From Duganella levis (lineage in GTDB: Bacteria > Pseudomonadota > Gammaproteobacteria > Burkholderiales > Burkholderiaceae_D): a stretch of 64,000 nucleotides of DNA. Shown here piece after piece: positions 1 to 7,916 of this stretch. The notes under the pieces were generated by a model. The model had not been told where the DNA came from and ran no database searches. It saw nothing but the letters and a program-made list of their open reading frames with translations. A program made the position numbers and the translations under genes. The DNA lies in assembly GCF_009857605.1 (NCBI RefSeq), contig NZ_WWCT01000030.1, positions 1 through 64,000 on the forward strand. The letters are read 5' to 3'. Within the stretch, counting starts at the first letter, position 1. Each line of letters starts with the position of its first letter.

Positions 1-1
1 T

Positions 2-181
2 TTGAAACAGCTTCATGAAGAACTAAAGGAGTTGGGCTTTGAAGGGTCTTACGACCGGGTTGCAGCGTTCGCCAGGGTATGGCGGGCGGGTCAAACTGAC
101 AGGGTCAATTCAGCTAGCAAACGCACAATATTGATAAATCCTGCGGATTCAATAATTCCCAAGTGGCAAGCACAACTTTAG
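2..181 (+). pseudogene. IS21-type transposase (IstA) internal fragment, cut at both sides
   Basis: An open frame enters from the left edge and reads as a helix-turn-helix end of a transposase (…ELGFEGSYDRVAAFARVWR…, then …RVNSASKRT). This wording resembles the linker before the catalytic domain of IS21-family IstA; ISL3 transposases share similar HTH text, so the family is moderately sure. The expected catalytic DDE part does not follow: after SASKRT the frame changes to unrelated residues and stops at 179-181. The fragment is therefore fused to foreign DNA at roughly 117-128, inside the transposase and not at an insertion-sequence end, which points to a deletion or recombination scar rather than a fresh insertion. 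Confidence 0.5.
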
Positions 182-446
182 TAGTTATTCCTGACGGAAG
201 TGTGATCTTATGAAGAGCAGATTCCAAATCTACGCCGTCGTTTAACAGCTCACAGAAGCTAGACCAAGATTTCTGCGCCTCTGGGTGTTCCGACGATACG
301 TCCACAGTATCGATAAGGTGAGTAGCTAGCGCCCCCATCCCAGACAATCCGTACGCTGCCGAAGCACCGCTTCCTAAAATAATTACAGGCGAATGATTGT
401 AATAATCCTGCGCTTGCTTCGCGATGAGCTCTTTTTCGGCGTCCAT
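114..446 (-). pseudogene. SIR2-like domain protein, N-terminal fragment
   Basis: The protein starts with a short helix and then VIILGSGASAAYGLSGMGAL, the glycine-rich NAD-binding motif of SIR2-like (SIR2_2) domains found in bacterial immune NADases. About 110 residues follow, ending …TWELLNPQDL and then a stop, whereas the family normally runs 250 residues or more. The stop lies in the DNA of the neighbouring transposase fragment, so the 3' part of the gene was lost at that junction. ATG at 446 is chosen over an in-frame GTG at 482 because conserved sequence begins just after it; neither has a strong ribosome binding site. Inference: a dead defence-type gene. Confidence 0.55.
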
Positions 447-482
447 AAGCAAATTCCGGTGACGGTGAGTTACAAATTCCAC

Positions 483-990
483 AATAGCCTACCATACCAT
501 CGGTACAAATAGCCATTAGGCAATTTTCGTTCCTAAACTCGTGAACTCGCCTGTGGAATGCCTTCGGAGTTGCTCTAAACAGGCAGCAGTGCCTCCTAAC
601 TGCGCTCAATGCTTGCCTCCCGTCCACCGTGCAATGCGTGCGGGGGTAACCCTACGCAATATCGTCCCGGCGCAAATCCGAGCCGCGCTGAGCAAAGCGT
701 GATCCGAGCGGACCGGAGATAGACCGGAAGCATCCCTAACGGCCTTCACCAAAATCACCTCTTCTCGATGCACCTGGCAAGGCCTACCGCATACCACGAC
801 CTAAACATCCGCCGAGCCCAGAGCCACGGATTCGAACTCCGTTCACCTGCGAGCGCCCGATAGTGACGCGGAATCGTCTTTGCCGTATGACTCATTAAGT
901 GAGTCGGCCCATCAAATATTTTGCGCCGCTTCAAAGCCCCTCAAACTGACCCAGAGTACTCTCGCCAGACACCTTTGACAGGAGTACGCC
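483..990. other. 508 bp without a recognisable gene
   Basis: Both strands contain only short overlapping frames with no family-like text. On the minus strand near 824-840 there is a T-arm-like 17-mer (5-bp stem, 7-base loop containing TTCGAA) and near 889-905 a 6-bp hairpin (GACTCA/TGAGTC), but no acceptor stem or complete cloverleaf. The last ~30 bases carry the AGGAG ribosome binding site of the gene at 991. Probably decayed mobile DNA. Confidence 0.4.
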
Positions 991-1686
991 ATGCAACAGT
1001 CCGACGAAGAGGTATTTGAAAACGCGGTCAAATCACTCGAAGCGACAGCAGCCAGCGCTGGAATGCATCTCGAAATTGATTCCACCGCACGCCGCATTTA
1101 CGCGCGTGAAATAAAAGCGATGTCCGATAATCTTCGAAGTGACGTCGCTAGAGGGAAATTGACTTGGGTGCAGGCGGCGCAACAGGCCCAGACTACGCGC
1201 AACATCATCATGCAGCTCTCCAGATCGAATACCACGCCCGTTGGCCGAGCTTACGCACAACGTACGAAGCTTGAGGGTCGTGGCCTGAATGCGTTAGTCG
1301 CCGAAAAAACAGTCAAGCTGTTCGGTAAAAGCGCTCTCTTTGACAGGCTCACTTCGTCACAACAGAATCGTGTATTTGCTGAGATTGTCGCGTCGGCTGG
1401 CAGGTCTCAGCCCGTGGTTACGCGCAATGTCGCGCGATTATCTTACTTGGGACGGAGCGTCATTCTGCTGTCAGTGGCTCTGTCGATATACAACGTTCTA
1501 ACCGCTCGTGATAAATCTACTGCGATCAAGCGCGAGGTCGCAACAACTGCGGCAGGAATCGGCGGCAGCATCGCGGCAGGCGCTCTTGCGGGATTGGCGT
1601 GTGGCCCAGGCGCACCGGTATGTGTGACAATAGGAGCGTTTGTCGGAGGGGCTCTGGCGGCCTTCGGTGCTGGATTTATTTGGTAG
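991..1686 (+). CDS. glycine-zipper membrane protein, candidate pore-forming effector
   Basis: 231 residues. The first ~145 are soluble, helical and charged (…TTRNIIMQLSRSNTTPVGRAYAQ…). Then comes a hydrophobic stretch at about 150-168 and a C-terminal glycine zipper at about 187-231 (GIGGSIAAGALAGLACG … GAFVGGALAAFGAGF) with two cysteines around a Gly-Pro turn. No signal peptide is visible. Soluble head plus glycine-zipper tail is the plan of several secreted membrane-permeabilising toxins, including type VI and Rhs C-termini, so a membrane effector is inferred; no enzyme motif is seen. ATG at 991 has AGGAG nine bases upstream. The partner gene starts 8 bp after the stop. Confidence 0.6.
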   Translation: MQQSDEEVFENAVKSLEATAASAGMHLEIDSTARRIYAREIKAMSDNLRSDVARGKLTWVQAAQQAQTTRNIIMQLSRSNTTPVGRAYAQRTKLEGRGLNALVAEKTVKLFGKSALFDRLTSSQQNRVFAEIVASAGRSQPVVTRNVARLSYLGRSVILLSVALSIYNVLTARDKSTAIKREVATTAAGIGGSIAAGALAGLACGPGAPVCVTIGAFVGGALAAFGAGFIW

Positions 1687-1694
1687 GTACGCTC

Positions 1695-2279
1695 GTGAAA
1701 CTACTTTCGACCTCAGAACTAGGTATACAGCGGGCATCGCCCTATACGGATACGGAGCTGGCTTCATCCCAGCTCCTGCTAAATGGCAAGCCCTCCGGAG
1801 TTATCGTGACCGGAGAGGTATTAGAGGCTGCTGTGGAATGGCGCGGCTATCACATTGTCTTTCTTACCGATGACATCCCGTTCGAAGATATGCTTCGAAT
1901 TTATATGTTCGACGCCAATATGGTGTTGGTCGATGCGGCCGTGCTTGGTGCGATGTATTCTACTGGCACGTTTGCCGAACTGAGCCTGCAACCACCGGAT
2001 GCGTTGTCGTTCCGCTTCTTCGGTGGGACCCGTTGGCGTGTGGTGCTGCTCACCGAGCGGGAGTTTGCACTGCCCTTTGTTTCCGACCCAAGCGGCGTAA
2101 GCCGAAAGTTCAAATTCTCCAGATACTTCCGGGTGGAAGGCAAGCCACAGCCAGAAAGACGGAAAAGCATATCCGGTCAGTCTGAAACAACTATTGAGAC
2201 TCAGATTGGCTCATTGAGGAGCCTCCTGATCTCAGCAGCGGCCTCCTCGCGCGAGACAATTGCGGTGTTCGGGCATTGA
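1695..2279 (+). CDS. conserved partner protein, candidate immunity protein
   Basis: About 194 residues from GTG at 1695, chosen because it lies 8 bp after the upstream stop and has a GGTAGG-like ribosome binding site; an ORF reading from 1599 would overlap the upstream gene. It has no signal peptide or membrane segment and looks like a beta-rich soluble domain (…LTDDIPFEDMLRIYMFD… VLGAMYSTGTFAELSL … FRFFGGTRWRV…), then a low-complexity tail. The family is not recognised. Tight coupling to the glycine-zipper gene and a second, truncated copy at 9117-9422 suggest an effector-immunity arrangement with an orphan immunity remnant; this is inference. Residues about 65-155 align with that copy at high similarity. 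Confidence 0.65.
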   Translation: MKLLSTSELGIQRASPYTDTELASSQLLLNGKPSGVIVTGEVLEAAVEWRGYHIVFLTDDIPFEDMLRIYMFDANMVLVDAAVLGAMYSTGTFAELSLQPPDALSFRFFGGTRWRVVLLTEREFALPFVSDPSGVSRKFKFSRYFRVEGKPQPERRKSISGQSETTIETQIGSLRSLLISAAASSRETIAVFGH

Positions 2280-2387
2280 CTCGATCCACTGAATTTGGTT
2301 GTCTGGAACAGCAGGCGTCTTCACACTCGCCGTATTCAAGCCAATGACCGCAGCCAGCAAGAGCACCAGAAATGTATTCGTTTGCAT
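2232..2387 (-). CDS. 51-residue small protein with N-terminal hydrophobic helix
   Basis: ATG at 2387 is preceded by AAGGAG at ideal spacing. The peptide begins MQTNTFLVLLLAAVIGLNTA, a signal-like or membrane segment, followed by about 30 polar residues ending in cysteine. Its 3' end overlaps the end of the convergent gene at 1695-2279 by 48 bp. It is too short for ordinary gene finders. No family is recognised; the ribosome site and hydrophobic start are the only support. Confidence 0.45.
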   Translation of the reverse strand: MQTNTFLVLLLAAVIGLNTASVKTPAVPDNQIQWIESMPEHRNCLARGGRC

Positions 2388-2537
2388 GACTTGCTCCTTA
2401 CGAAGATGTCTTGGAAGGATGCGGCCTTAACATACGCAGCCGCACGACGATATAGCTTCTGTGTTACTCTGCAAGACGGCCATCGTTTGCCGTCTTCGCC
2501 GCCCGCCTAGTTGACGACTGGAATAACCAATATCTCC

Positions 2538-3266
2538 ATGCGTCTCAACAACCCCAATCAAAACCATTTGCTGGCCGCCCTGCTCGACGCCGAGTTCGAC
2601 CGCATTTCGCCGTACCTCGAACCGATCATGATGCGCCTCGGCGATGTGCTGTATGAATCGGGCGGCGTGCTCAATCATGTGTATTTCCCGACCTCCGCCA
2701 TCGTCTCGCTGCATTACGTGCTGGAGAACGGCAGTTCGTCGGAAATCGCCGGTGTCGGCAATGAAGGCATCCTCGGCATCTCGCTGTTCATGGGCGGAAA
2801 CACCACGCCCAGCCGCGCGGTGGTGCAGACGGCGGGCCACGGCTACCGCCTCAAGTCGCACATCCTGATGGAAGAATTCAACCGCGCCGGGCCGGTGATG
2901 CGTCTGCTGCTGCGCTACACGCAAGCCTTGATCACGCAGATGTCGCAAACGGCCATCTGCAACCGTCATCACACGTTGGACCAGCAGTTATGCCGCTGGC
3001 TGCTGCAAACGCTGGACCGTCTGCCGACCAACGAGCTGACCATGACGCAGGAACTGATCTCCAACATGCTCGGTGTGCGGCGCGAAGGCGTGACAGTGGC
3101 GGCAGGCCGATTGCAGACGCAGGGATACATCAGTTGCCGGCGCGGCCACATCTCGGTCATCGACCGCATCGGTCTGGAAAAAGACGTCTGCGAATGCTAC
3201 GACGTCGTTAAAAAAGAATTCGCGCGCCTGATGTCGGATGTGCGTCAACGCCAGGGCGTCAAATGA
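2538..3266 (+). CDS. Crp/Fnr-family transcriptional regulator
   Basis: About 242 residues from ATG 2538; a TTG at 2511 is in frame and possible. Residues ~20-130 form a cyclic-nucleotide-binding-type beta-roll (…GDVLYESGGVLNHVYFPTSAIVSL…, …GNEGILGISLFMGG…), and the C-terminus is a winged helix (…TMTQELISNMLGVRREGVTVAAGRLQ…). It matches the Crp-like group common in betaproteobacteria that lacks clear cAMP contacts, so the ligand is unknown. Its stop overlaps the start of the hybrid kinase by four bases (ATGA), so it is the first gene of a three-gene signalling operon. It may report stress or redox state to the same output as the kinase; no target is visible. Confidence 0.85.
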   Translation: MRLNNPNQNHLLAALLDAEFDRISPYLEPIMMRLGDVLYESGGVLNHVYFPTSAIVSLHYVLENGSSSEIAGVGNEGILGISLFMGGNTTPSRAVVQTAGHGYRLKSHILMEEFNRAGPVMRLLLRYTQALITQMSQTAICNRHHTLDQQLCRWLLQTLDRLPTNELTMTQELISNMLGVRREGVTVAAGRLQTQGYISCRRGHISVIDRIGLEKDVCECYDVVKKEFARLMSDVRQRQGVK

Positions 3267-4960
3267 AAACAGTACTCCTCCCCGAAGGCAATGCCCTCAA
3301 GGCTGATGCCCTGCAACTGGCGATTCACAACAGCGCCAATTTCTCCAGCATCGCGACCGATGCACAGGGCGTGATCCAGATCTTCAACGTCGGCGCCGAA
3401 CGCATGCTGGGCTACAGCGCGGCGGAAGTGGTCAACCAGATTACGCCGGCCGGCATCTCCGATGCTCAGGAAATTATTGCGCGCGCTGCTGCGCTCAGCC
3501 TGGAAGCGGGTATGGACATCCGGCCGGGCTTTGAGGCACTGGTGTTCAAAGCGTCGCGCGGCATCGAGGACATTTACGAGCTGACCTACATCCGCAAAGA
3601 TGGTAGCCGCTTCCCCGCCATCGTTTCTGTCAGCCCGCTGCGCGATGCGCATGAAAAAATCATCGGCTATCTGCTGATGGGAACCGACAACACGGCGCGC
3701 AAGCAGGTGGAAGCCGAGCAATACTTGCTGGACCAGCGTCTGCGCGAACAACAGCTGGCGCTACAGGAAACCAACGTGGCGCTGGAAGCAGCGCGCGCGG
3801 CAGCCGAAAAGGCCAATCGCGCCAAGTCTGATTTCCTGTCGAGCATGAGCCACGAGTTGCGCACGCCGCTCAATGCGGTGCTCGGCTTTGCGCAGCTATT
3901 GGCGTCCGACAAACCGCCACCGACCACGTCGCAACAGCGTTCGCTCGACCAGATTCTCAAGGGTGGCTGGTATTTGCTACAGCTGATTAACGAGATTCTC
4001 GATCTGGCCATGATCGAATCCGGCAAGGTCACCATGTCGCAGGAATCCATGGGCCTGACCGAAGTCTTCAAGGATTGCCAGGCGATGATCGGTCCGCTGG
4101 CCGACAAGCGCGGCATCCACCTGGTCTTCCCCAAATTGAGCCGGCGCTTTTTCGTGCATGCGGATCGCACGCGCGTGAAACAGGTGATGATTAACCTGCT
4201 CTCCAACGCTGTCAAATACAACCGCCGCGGCGGCATGGTGGCGGTCGAGTGCGGTGAAGGCCGCGAGGGCATGGTACGGATCAGCGTGACCGATAACGGC
4301 GCCGGCCTGTCGCCCGATCAGGTCGACAAATTGTTCCAGCCGTTTAACCGCCTCGGACAAGAAGATGGCGCCGAGGAAGGCACAGGTATCGGCCTGGTGG
4401 TGACCAAGCAGCTGACCGAACTGATGGGCGGCTCGATCGGCGTCCGCAGTAACGAAGGCACTGGCACCACGTTCTGGATCGAGCTGGTCGCCAGCGATGA
4501 ACCAACGCTGGAGCCGATGGCGCTGGATGAACTGCTGCTGCCAGAGACCCAGGATACCGAGTCACAGGCTACCTTGCTGTACATCGAAGACAACCCGGCC
4601 AATCTGGCGCTGGTGGAGCAGTTGATCTTGCGCCGCAGCGACCTCAAACTGCTGACCGCCATCGATGGCCACATGGGTATCCAGCTGGCGCAGGCCTACC
4701 AGCCGGACGTGATTTTAATGGACATCAATCTGCCAGGGATCAGCGGCTACGGCTGCCTGAAGATCCTGCAAGACAATCCGGCGACGGCGCATATTCCGGT
4801 GTTGGCCCTGTCGGCAAACGCCATGCCGCGCGACATAGAAAAAGGGATGGAGGCGGGATTCCTCCGCTATCTGACCAAGCCGATCAATGTAGTGGAGTTC
4901 ATGAGCGCGCTGGATATGGCCCTTGAATTCTCCGTCGTACACACAGGAAATGCATCATGA
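3263..4960 (+). CDS. PAS-containing hybrid sensor histidine kinase
   Basis: 565 residues with no membrane segment, so cytoplasmic. Order: PAS domain (~20-140, …FNVGAERMLGYSAAEVV…), a coiled linker, HisKA with the phospho-acceptor in SSMSHELRTPLNAVLGF, HATPase with N box (INLLSNAVKYN), G1 (VTDNGAGLS) and G2 (GTGIGLVV), then a C-terminal receiver (LLYIEDNPANLALVEQ…, phospho-Asp in VILMDINLPG, conserved Lys in YLTKPI). It has every catalytic residue expected. It overlaps both neighbours by four bases, so it is translationally coupled to the Crp-like regulator and to the receiver-PAS protein, which is the likely phospho-acceptor. The signal sensed by the PAS domain is not known. Confidence 0.93.
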   Translation: MKTVLLPEGNALKADALQLAIHNSANFSSIATDAQGVIQIFNVGAERMLGYSAAEVVNQITPAGISDAQEIIARAAALSLEAGMDIRPGFEALVFKASRGIEDIYELTYIRKDGSRFPAIVSVSPLRDAHEKIIGYLLMGTDNTARKQVEAEQYLLDQRLREQQLALQETNVALEAARAAAEKANRAKSDFLSSMSHELRTPLNAVLGFAQLLASDKPPPTTSQQRSLDQILKGGWYLLQLINEILDLAMIESGKVTMSQESMGLTEVFKDCQAMIGPLADKRGIHLVFPKLSRRFFVHADRTRVKQVMINLLSNAVKYNRRGGMVAVECGEGREGMVRISVTDNGAGLSPDQVDKLFQPFNRLGQEDGAEEGTGIGLVVTKQLTELMGGSIGVRSNEGTGTTFWIELVASDEPTLEPMALDELLLPETQDTESQATLLYIEDNPANLALVEQLILRRSDLKLLTAIDGHMGIQLAQAYQPDVILMDINLPGISGYGCLKILQDNPATAHIPVLALSANAMPRDIEKGMEAGFLRYLTKPINVVEFMSALDMALEFSVVHTGNAS

Positions 4961-5751
4961 TTGAACCATCCGAAATAATCCGTGCGGGCATCCTGATCGT
5001 TGACGACCAGGATGCAAACGTGATGCTGCTGGAGCAAATGCTGAAGAACGCCGGCTACACCAACGTCAGCAGCACGATGGACCCGTTTGCCGTCTGCGAC
5101 CTGCATCGCACCCATCACTACGACTTGATTTTGCTGGATCTGCAGATGCCCGGCATGGATGGCTTTGCGGTGCTGGAAGCGCTCAAGGAAGTCGAGCCGG
5201 ACGGCTATGTGCCGGTGCTGGTGGTCACCGCGCAGCCGGGCCATAAACTGCGCGCGCTGCAAGCCGGTGCGCGCGACTTTGTCAGCAAGCCGTTCGAGCT
5301 GATCGAAGTGGAGACGCGCATCCGCAATATGCTGGAGGTGCGCCTGCTGCATCGCAATCTGGAAAAGATGGTCGAGGAACGCACCGCGCAGTTGCGCGCC
5401 AGTGAAGCACGCTTTCAACGCTTCGCGGAATTGTCGACGGACTGGTATTGGGAACAGGATGCCGAGGGCGAGCTCACCAACTGGTCCGGCCCGGTCGCCG
5501 ACATGGTGGGCATCGGCGGCACCGAGACCGATGGTTGGGATGTCGAGGAACGCGCGCTGTTACAGTCGAATATCGCGGAGCGCAAGCCCTTCCTGGACTT
5601 TGTGTACAGCCGGGCCACGGCAGCGGGCGCGGTGCAATATCTGCAAGTGAGCGGCGAGCCGATGTTTGACGAGGCCAGCCGCTTCATCGGCTATCGCGGC
5701 GTGGGACGTGACGTCACGGCGATGGCGGCGATGTTCGCCCGCCCCGAGTAA
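4957..5751 (+). CDS. response regulator, receiver plus PAS domain
   Basis: 264 residues. Receiver domain (~10-130) with acidic pair in ILIVDDQDAN, phospho-Asp in LILLDLQMPGMDG and Lys in FVSKPF, then a coiled linker and a C-terminal PAS domain (~150-260, …STDWYWEQDAEGELTNWSG…, …FIGYRGVGRDVT). There is no DNA-binding, GGDEF, EAL or phosphatase domain, so output is probably by protein contact or by feeding the phosphate elsewhere. ATGA overlap with the hybrid kinase gene indicates coupled translation. The next gene is convergent and only 6 bp away. Confidence 0.9.
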   Translation: MIEPSEIIRAGILIVDDQDANVMLLEQMLKNAGYTNVSSTMDPFAVCDLHRTHHYDLILLDLQMPGMDGFAVLEALKEVEPDGYVPVLVVTAQPGHKLRALQAGARDFVSKPFELIEVETRIRNMLEVRLLHRNLEKMVEERTAQLRASEARFQRFAELSTDWYWEQDAEGELTNWSGPVADMVGIGGTETDGWDVEERALLQSNIAERKPFLDFVYSRATAAGAVQYLQVSGEPMFDEASRFIGYRGVGRDVTAMAAMFARPE

Positions 5752-5757
5752 GCCAGT

Positions 5758-6312
5758 TCAGCTGGCTGGCTGCACCAGGATCGCGCTGGCGATCACTTGG
5801 AACAGGCGGTCCACGCGGGACGCGAACAACGGCTGATCGTTCAGCCACGCCAGCGCGCTGACCAGCGCAAACAAGTCCGCCCCATCGATATCCAGCCGCG
5901 CCTCGCCCTGCGCCTGCGCGCGCGCCAGCAGATGCGAGCCCGACGCACGCATCGACACGCATGACGCATGCAGGGCCGAATCCGGCTCAGCTATGGCGGC
6001 TGTCATTGCAGAAATCACGCCGCGATGGCTATGCGTAAGCGTGACCATCTCGCGCAACCACAACACCAGCGCATTGCCGGTCGACGCTACCGTTTCAAGC
6101 TCACCGGCCTTCGCCGTCAGCTGATCAAAACTCTTGCGCAGCAACGCGTCCAACAAGGCTTCCCGCGACGGGAAGTGGCGGTAGAGCGTGCCAATCCCCA
6201 CTCCGGCCCTGCGGGCGACTTCACGCATGGAGGCGTCCGCCCCCTGCTCGGCGACGACCTCGCGCCCTACCTCAAACAGATGATCGTAATTTTTTTGGGC
6301 GTCAGAACGCAT
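5758..6312 (-). CDS. TetR/AcrR-family repressor
   Basis: 184 residues from ATG 6312, chosen because the TetR fold starts there; an ORF to 6441 would run through the operators. HTH at ~29-50 (MREVARRAGVGIGTLYRHFP…), then the usual helical ligand and dimer domain with no close specificity clue. It is divergent from an oxidoreductase gene, and the 118 bp between them hold three copies of a CGGAGCnnTGCTCCG dyad. Typical arrangement: the repressor controls itself and the oxidoreductase operon and is released by a small electrophile or lipophile. Confidence 0.9.
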   Translation of the reverse strand: MRSDAQKNYDHLFEVGREVVAEQGADASMREVARRAGVGIGTLYRHFPSREALLDALLRKSFDQLTAKAGELETVASTGNALVLWLREMVTLTHSHRGVISAMTAAIAEPDSALHASCVSMRASGSHLLARAQAQGEARLDIDGADLFALVSALAWLNDQPLFASRVDRLFQVIASAILVQPAS

Positions 6313-6320
6313 CAGATAGC

Positions 6321-6349
6321 TTGACAAACGGAGCACTGCTCCGTATATT
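6321..6349 (+). promoter_or_regulatory. sigma-70 promoter of the oxidoreductase operon
   Basis: TTGACA (6321-6326), a 17-base spacer and TATATT (6344-6349). The spacer is filled almost completely by the first CGGAGC operator, so repressor binding would directly block polymerase. Confidence 0.8.
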
Positions 6350-6396
6350 GAAAACATAAACGGAGCGCTGCTCCACCTTTTCGGAGCTTTGCTCCG
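6329..6396. promoter_or_regulatory. three TetR operator dyads
   Basis: CGGAGCACTGCTCCG (6329-6343), CGGAGCGCTGCTCCA (6361-6375) and CGGAGCTTTGCTCCG (6382-6396). Each is an inverted repeat with arms CGGAGC/GCTCCG and a short centre. Start-to-start spacings are 32 and 21 bp, close to three and two helical turns, so repressor dimers could stack on one DNA face. Their position between the TetR gene and the oxidoreductase makes them the likely binding sites. Confidence 0.85.
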
Positions 6397-6430
6397 GTAC
6401 TCATTATCAATTCTCGCAAAAGGAAAAGCA

Positions 6431-7450
6431 ATGTCAAACACGACGATGAAAGCGATTCGACAACATGCCTTCGGAGGCCCCGAGGTATTGCAGTATGAAG
6501 ATGCGCCGATGCCCGAGCTCGATTCCGGCGAAGTGCTGGTACGCGTGCACGCGGTCGGTGTGAATCCGCCGGACTGGTACCTGCGTGACGGCTACAAGAT
6601 GCTGCCGCCGGAATGGCAACCGCCGGTGTCGTTTCCGCTGATTCTGGGCACGGACGTGTCGGGCGTCATTGCGGCGGTGGCAGAGGATGTGACCGGCTTC
6701 GCCGTGGGCGACGAAGTATTCGCCATGGTGCGCTTCCCCACCGGCCTGGCGGGCGGCAGCCGCGCCTATGCGGAATACGTCAGCGTACCCGCAGCGGAAA
6801 TGGCGCGCAAACCGGCCGGCATCGACCATATGCAGGCCGCCGCCGCACCGATGTCGCTGCTGACCGCCTGGCAATTCATGATTGAGCTTGGCCACGATGT
6901 TCAGAACCCGTTGCAGCCAAATCGCCATGAGCCGGTTCCGCTTGAAGGCAAGACCGTCCTCGTCAACGGCGCGGCCGGTGGCGTCGGCCACTTCGCGGTG
7001 CAGCTGGCGAAGTGGCGCGGCGCCCGCGTGATTGCGGTGGCCTCGGGCGAACACACGGCAATGCTGCGCGATCTCGGCGCGGACGAGGTCATCGACTACA
7101 CCCAGACTGCCGCCGAGGACGTTGTGCGCGATGTTGACCTGGTCATCGACGCGGTGGGTGGTCCGACCTCGGGCCGCTTCTTGCGCACGCTGAAGCGTGG
7201 CGGCGCGTTGTTCCCGGTATTCCCGCTGGGCTTCTCCGGTAGCGAAGAGGCTGAGAAGCTAGGCGTGACAGTGTCGTCGACGCAAGTGCGCTCCAGCGGT
7301 GCGCAACTCGCAGAACTCGCGCTGCTGCTGGATGCTGGAACGATTCGCGCCGTCATCGACAGTACCTATCCGCTGGCCGAAGCACGCAAGGCCCACGAGC
7401 GCGCAGCCGCCGGCCACATTCGCGGCAAGATCGTTCTCACGGTGGCGTGA
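6431..7450 (+). CDS. zinc-independent NADP-dependent alcohol dehydrogenase/quinone oxidoreductase (MDR family)
   Basis: 339 residues from ATG 6431 (AGGAAAA upstream). N-terminal GroES-like fold (…FGGPEVLQYEDAPMPELDSGEVLVRVHAVGVNPPDWYLRDG…), then a Rossmann domain with VLVNGAAGGVGHFAVQLAK, the quinone-oxidoreductase nucleotide motif. The cysteines of zinc alcohol dehydrogenases are absent, as usual in this subfamily. Likely reduces quinones or reactive enals/ketones with NADPH; the exact substrate cannot be read. Divergent TetR gene and three operators imply induction by such compounds. The next gene overlaps the stop by one base. Confidence 0.88.
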   Translation: MSNTTMKAIRQHAFGGPEVLQYEDAPMPELDSGEVLVRVHAVGVNPPDWYLRDGYKMLPPEWQPPVSFPLILGTDVSGVIAAVAEDVTGFAVGDEVFAMVRFPTGLAGGSRAYAEYVSVPAAEMARKPAGIDHMQAAAAPMSLLTAWQFMIELGHDVQNPLQPNRHEPVPLEGKTVLVNGAAGGVGHFAVQLAKWRGARVIAVASGEHTAMLRDLGADEVIDYTQTAAEDVVRDVDLVIDAVGGPTSGRFLRTLKRGGALFPVFPLGFSGSEEAEKLGVTVSSTQVRSSGAQLAELALLLDAGTIRAVIDSTYPLAEARKAHERAAAGHIRGKIVLTVA

Positions 7451-7863
7451 TGGAAACCACACCTCACGGCACAACGCAGTGGTTCGAGATGGTGGGCGAG
7501 GTGCTGGTGGACGCCGCCATGCAGGCCGGACTTCCACCGGAGTGCAATGTTCGCCTGGTGGAGCGCTACATCGACGGTATCGAACTGAGTCCAGGGCTAG
7601 TCCAGGGCCTGCGCTTTGACATCATCAATGGCAAGCCGGCCTTCCAGCTCGGCGCCGGGCGCGACGAGCGAGGGGACATCACGGTCGAGGTAACGAAAGC
7701 AGCCTCGTACACGCTCAACACCTTGCGCAGTGATGACCCGCACTTTCACGCCGCGTTCGTAAATTTACAGGCCGCCGGCGAATTGAAGATCGACGGCGAC
7801 CTGTCGCAGCTAGGAAGCTGGTTCAGCGCAGTGCATGACCGGATCGTGGATCGAACAAACTAG
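7450..7863 (+). CDS. 137-residue protein, SCP2-like sterol/lipid-binding fold (tentative)
   Basis: Starts at ATG 7450 with TGATG overlap of the oxidoreductase stop, so it is co-transcribed and translationally coupled. Soluble and acidic, no signal peptide. The C-terminal half (…ITVEVTKAASYTLNTLRSDD… LQAAGELKIDGDLSQLGSW) has the ‘hydrophobic strand, then G-x-(L/I)-x-(V/I)-x-G-D’ style of SCP2-type lipid-binding domains, which is a weak resemblance only. If right, it could bind the hydrophobic substrate of the oxidoreductase. Treat as a conserved hypothetical. Confidence 0.6.
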   Translation: METTPHGTTQWFEMVGEVLVDAAMQAGLPPECNVRLVERYIDGIELSPGLVQGLRFDIINGKPAFQLGAGRDERGDITVEVTKAASYTLNTLRSDDPHFHAAFVNLQAAGELKIDGDLSQLGSWFSAVHDRIVDRTN

Positions 7864-7916
7864 CAGAGAAAGATGCTATTCTTGTAAGTCATAGATTATC
7901 GCGCCTCAAGGAAAAT

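Noticed and set aside
820..860. tRNA-like T-arm (TTCGAA loop) with nearby hairpin
   Set aside because: No acceptor stem, anticodon arm or CCA can be built around it on either strand; only a palindromic T-arm look-alike.
2295..2510. 71-residue plus-strand frame
   Set aside because: No ribosome site and text is the antisense of the small membrane peptide and intergenic DNA.
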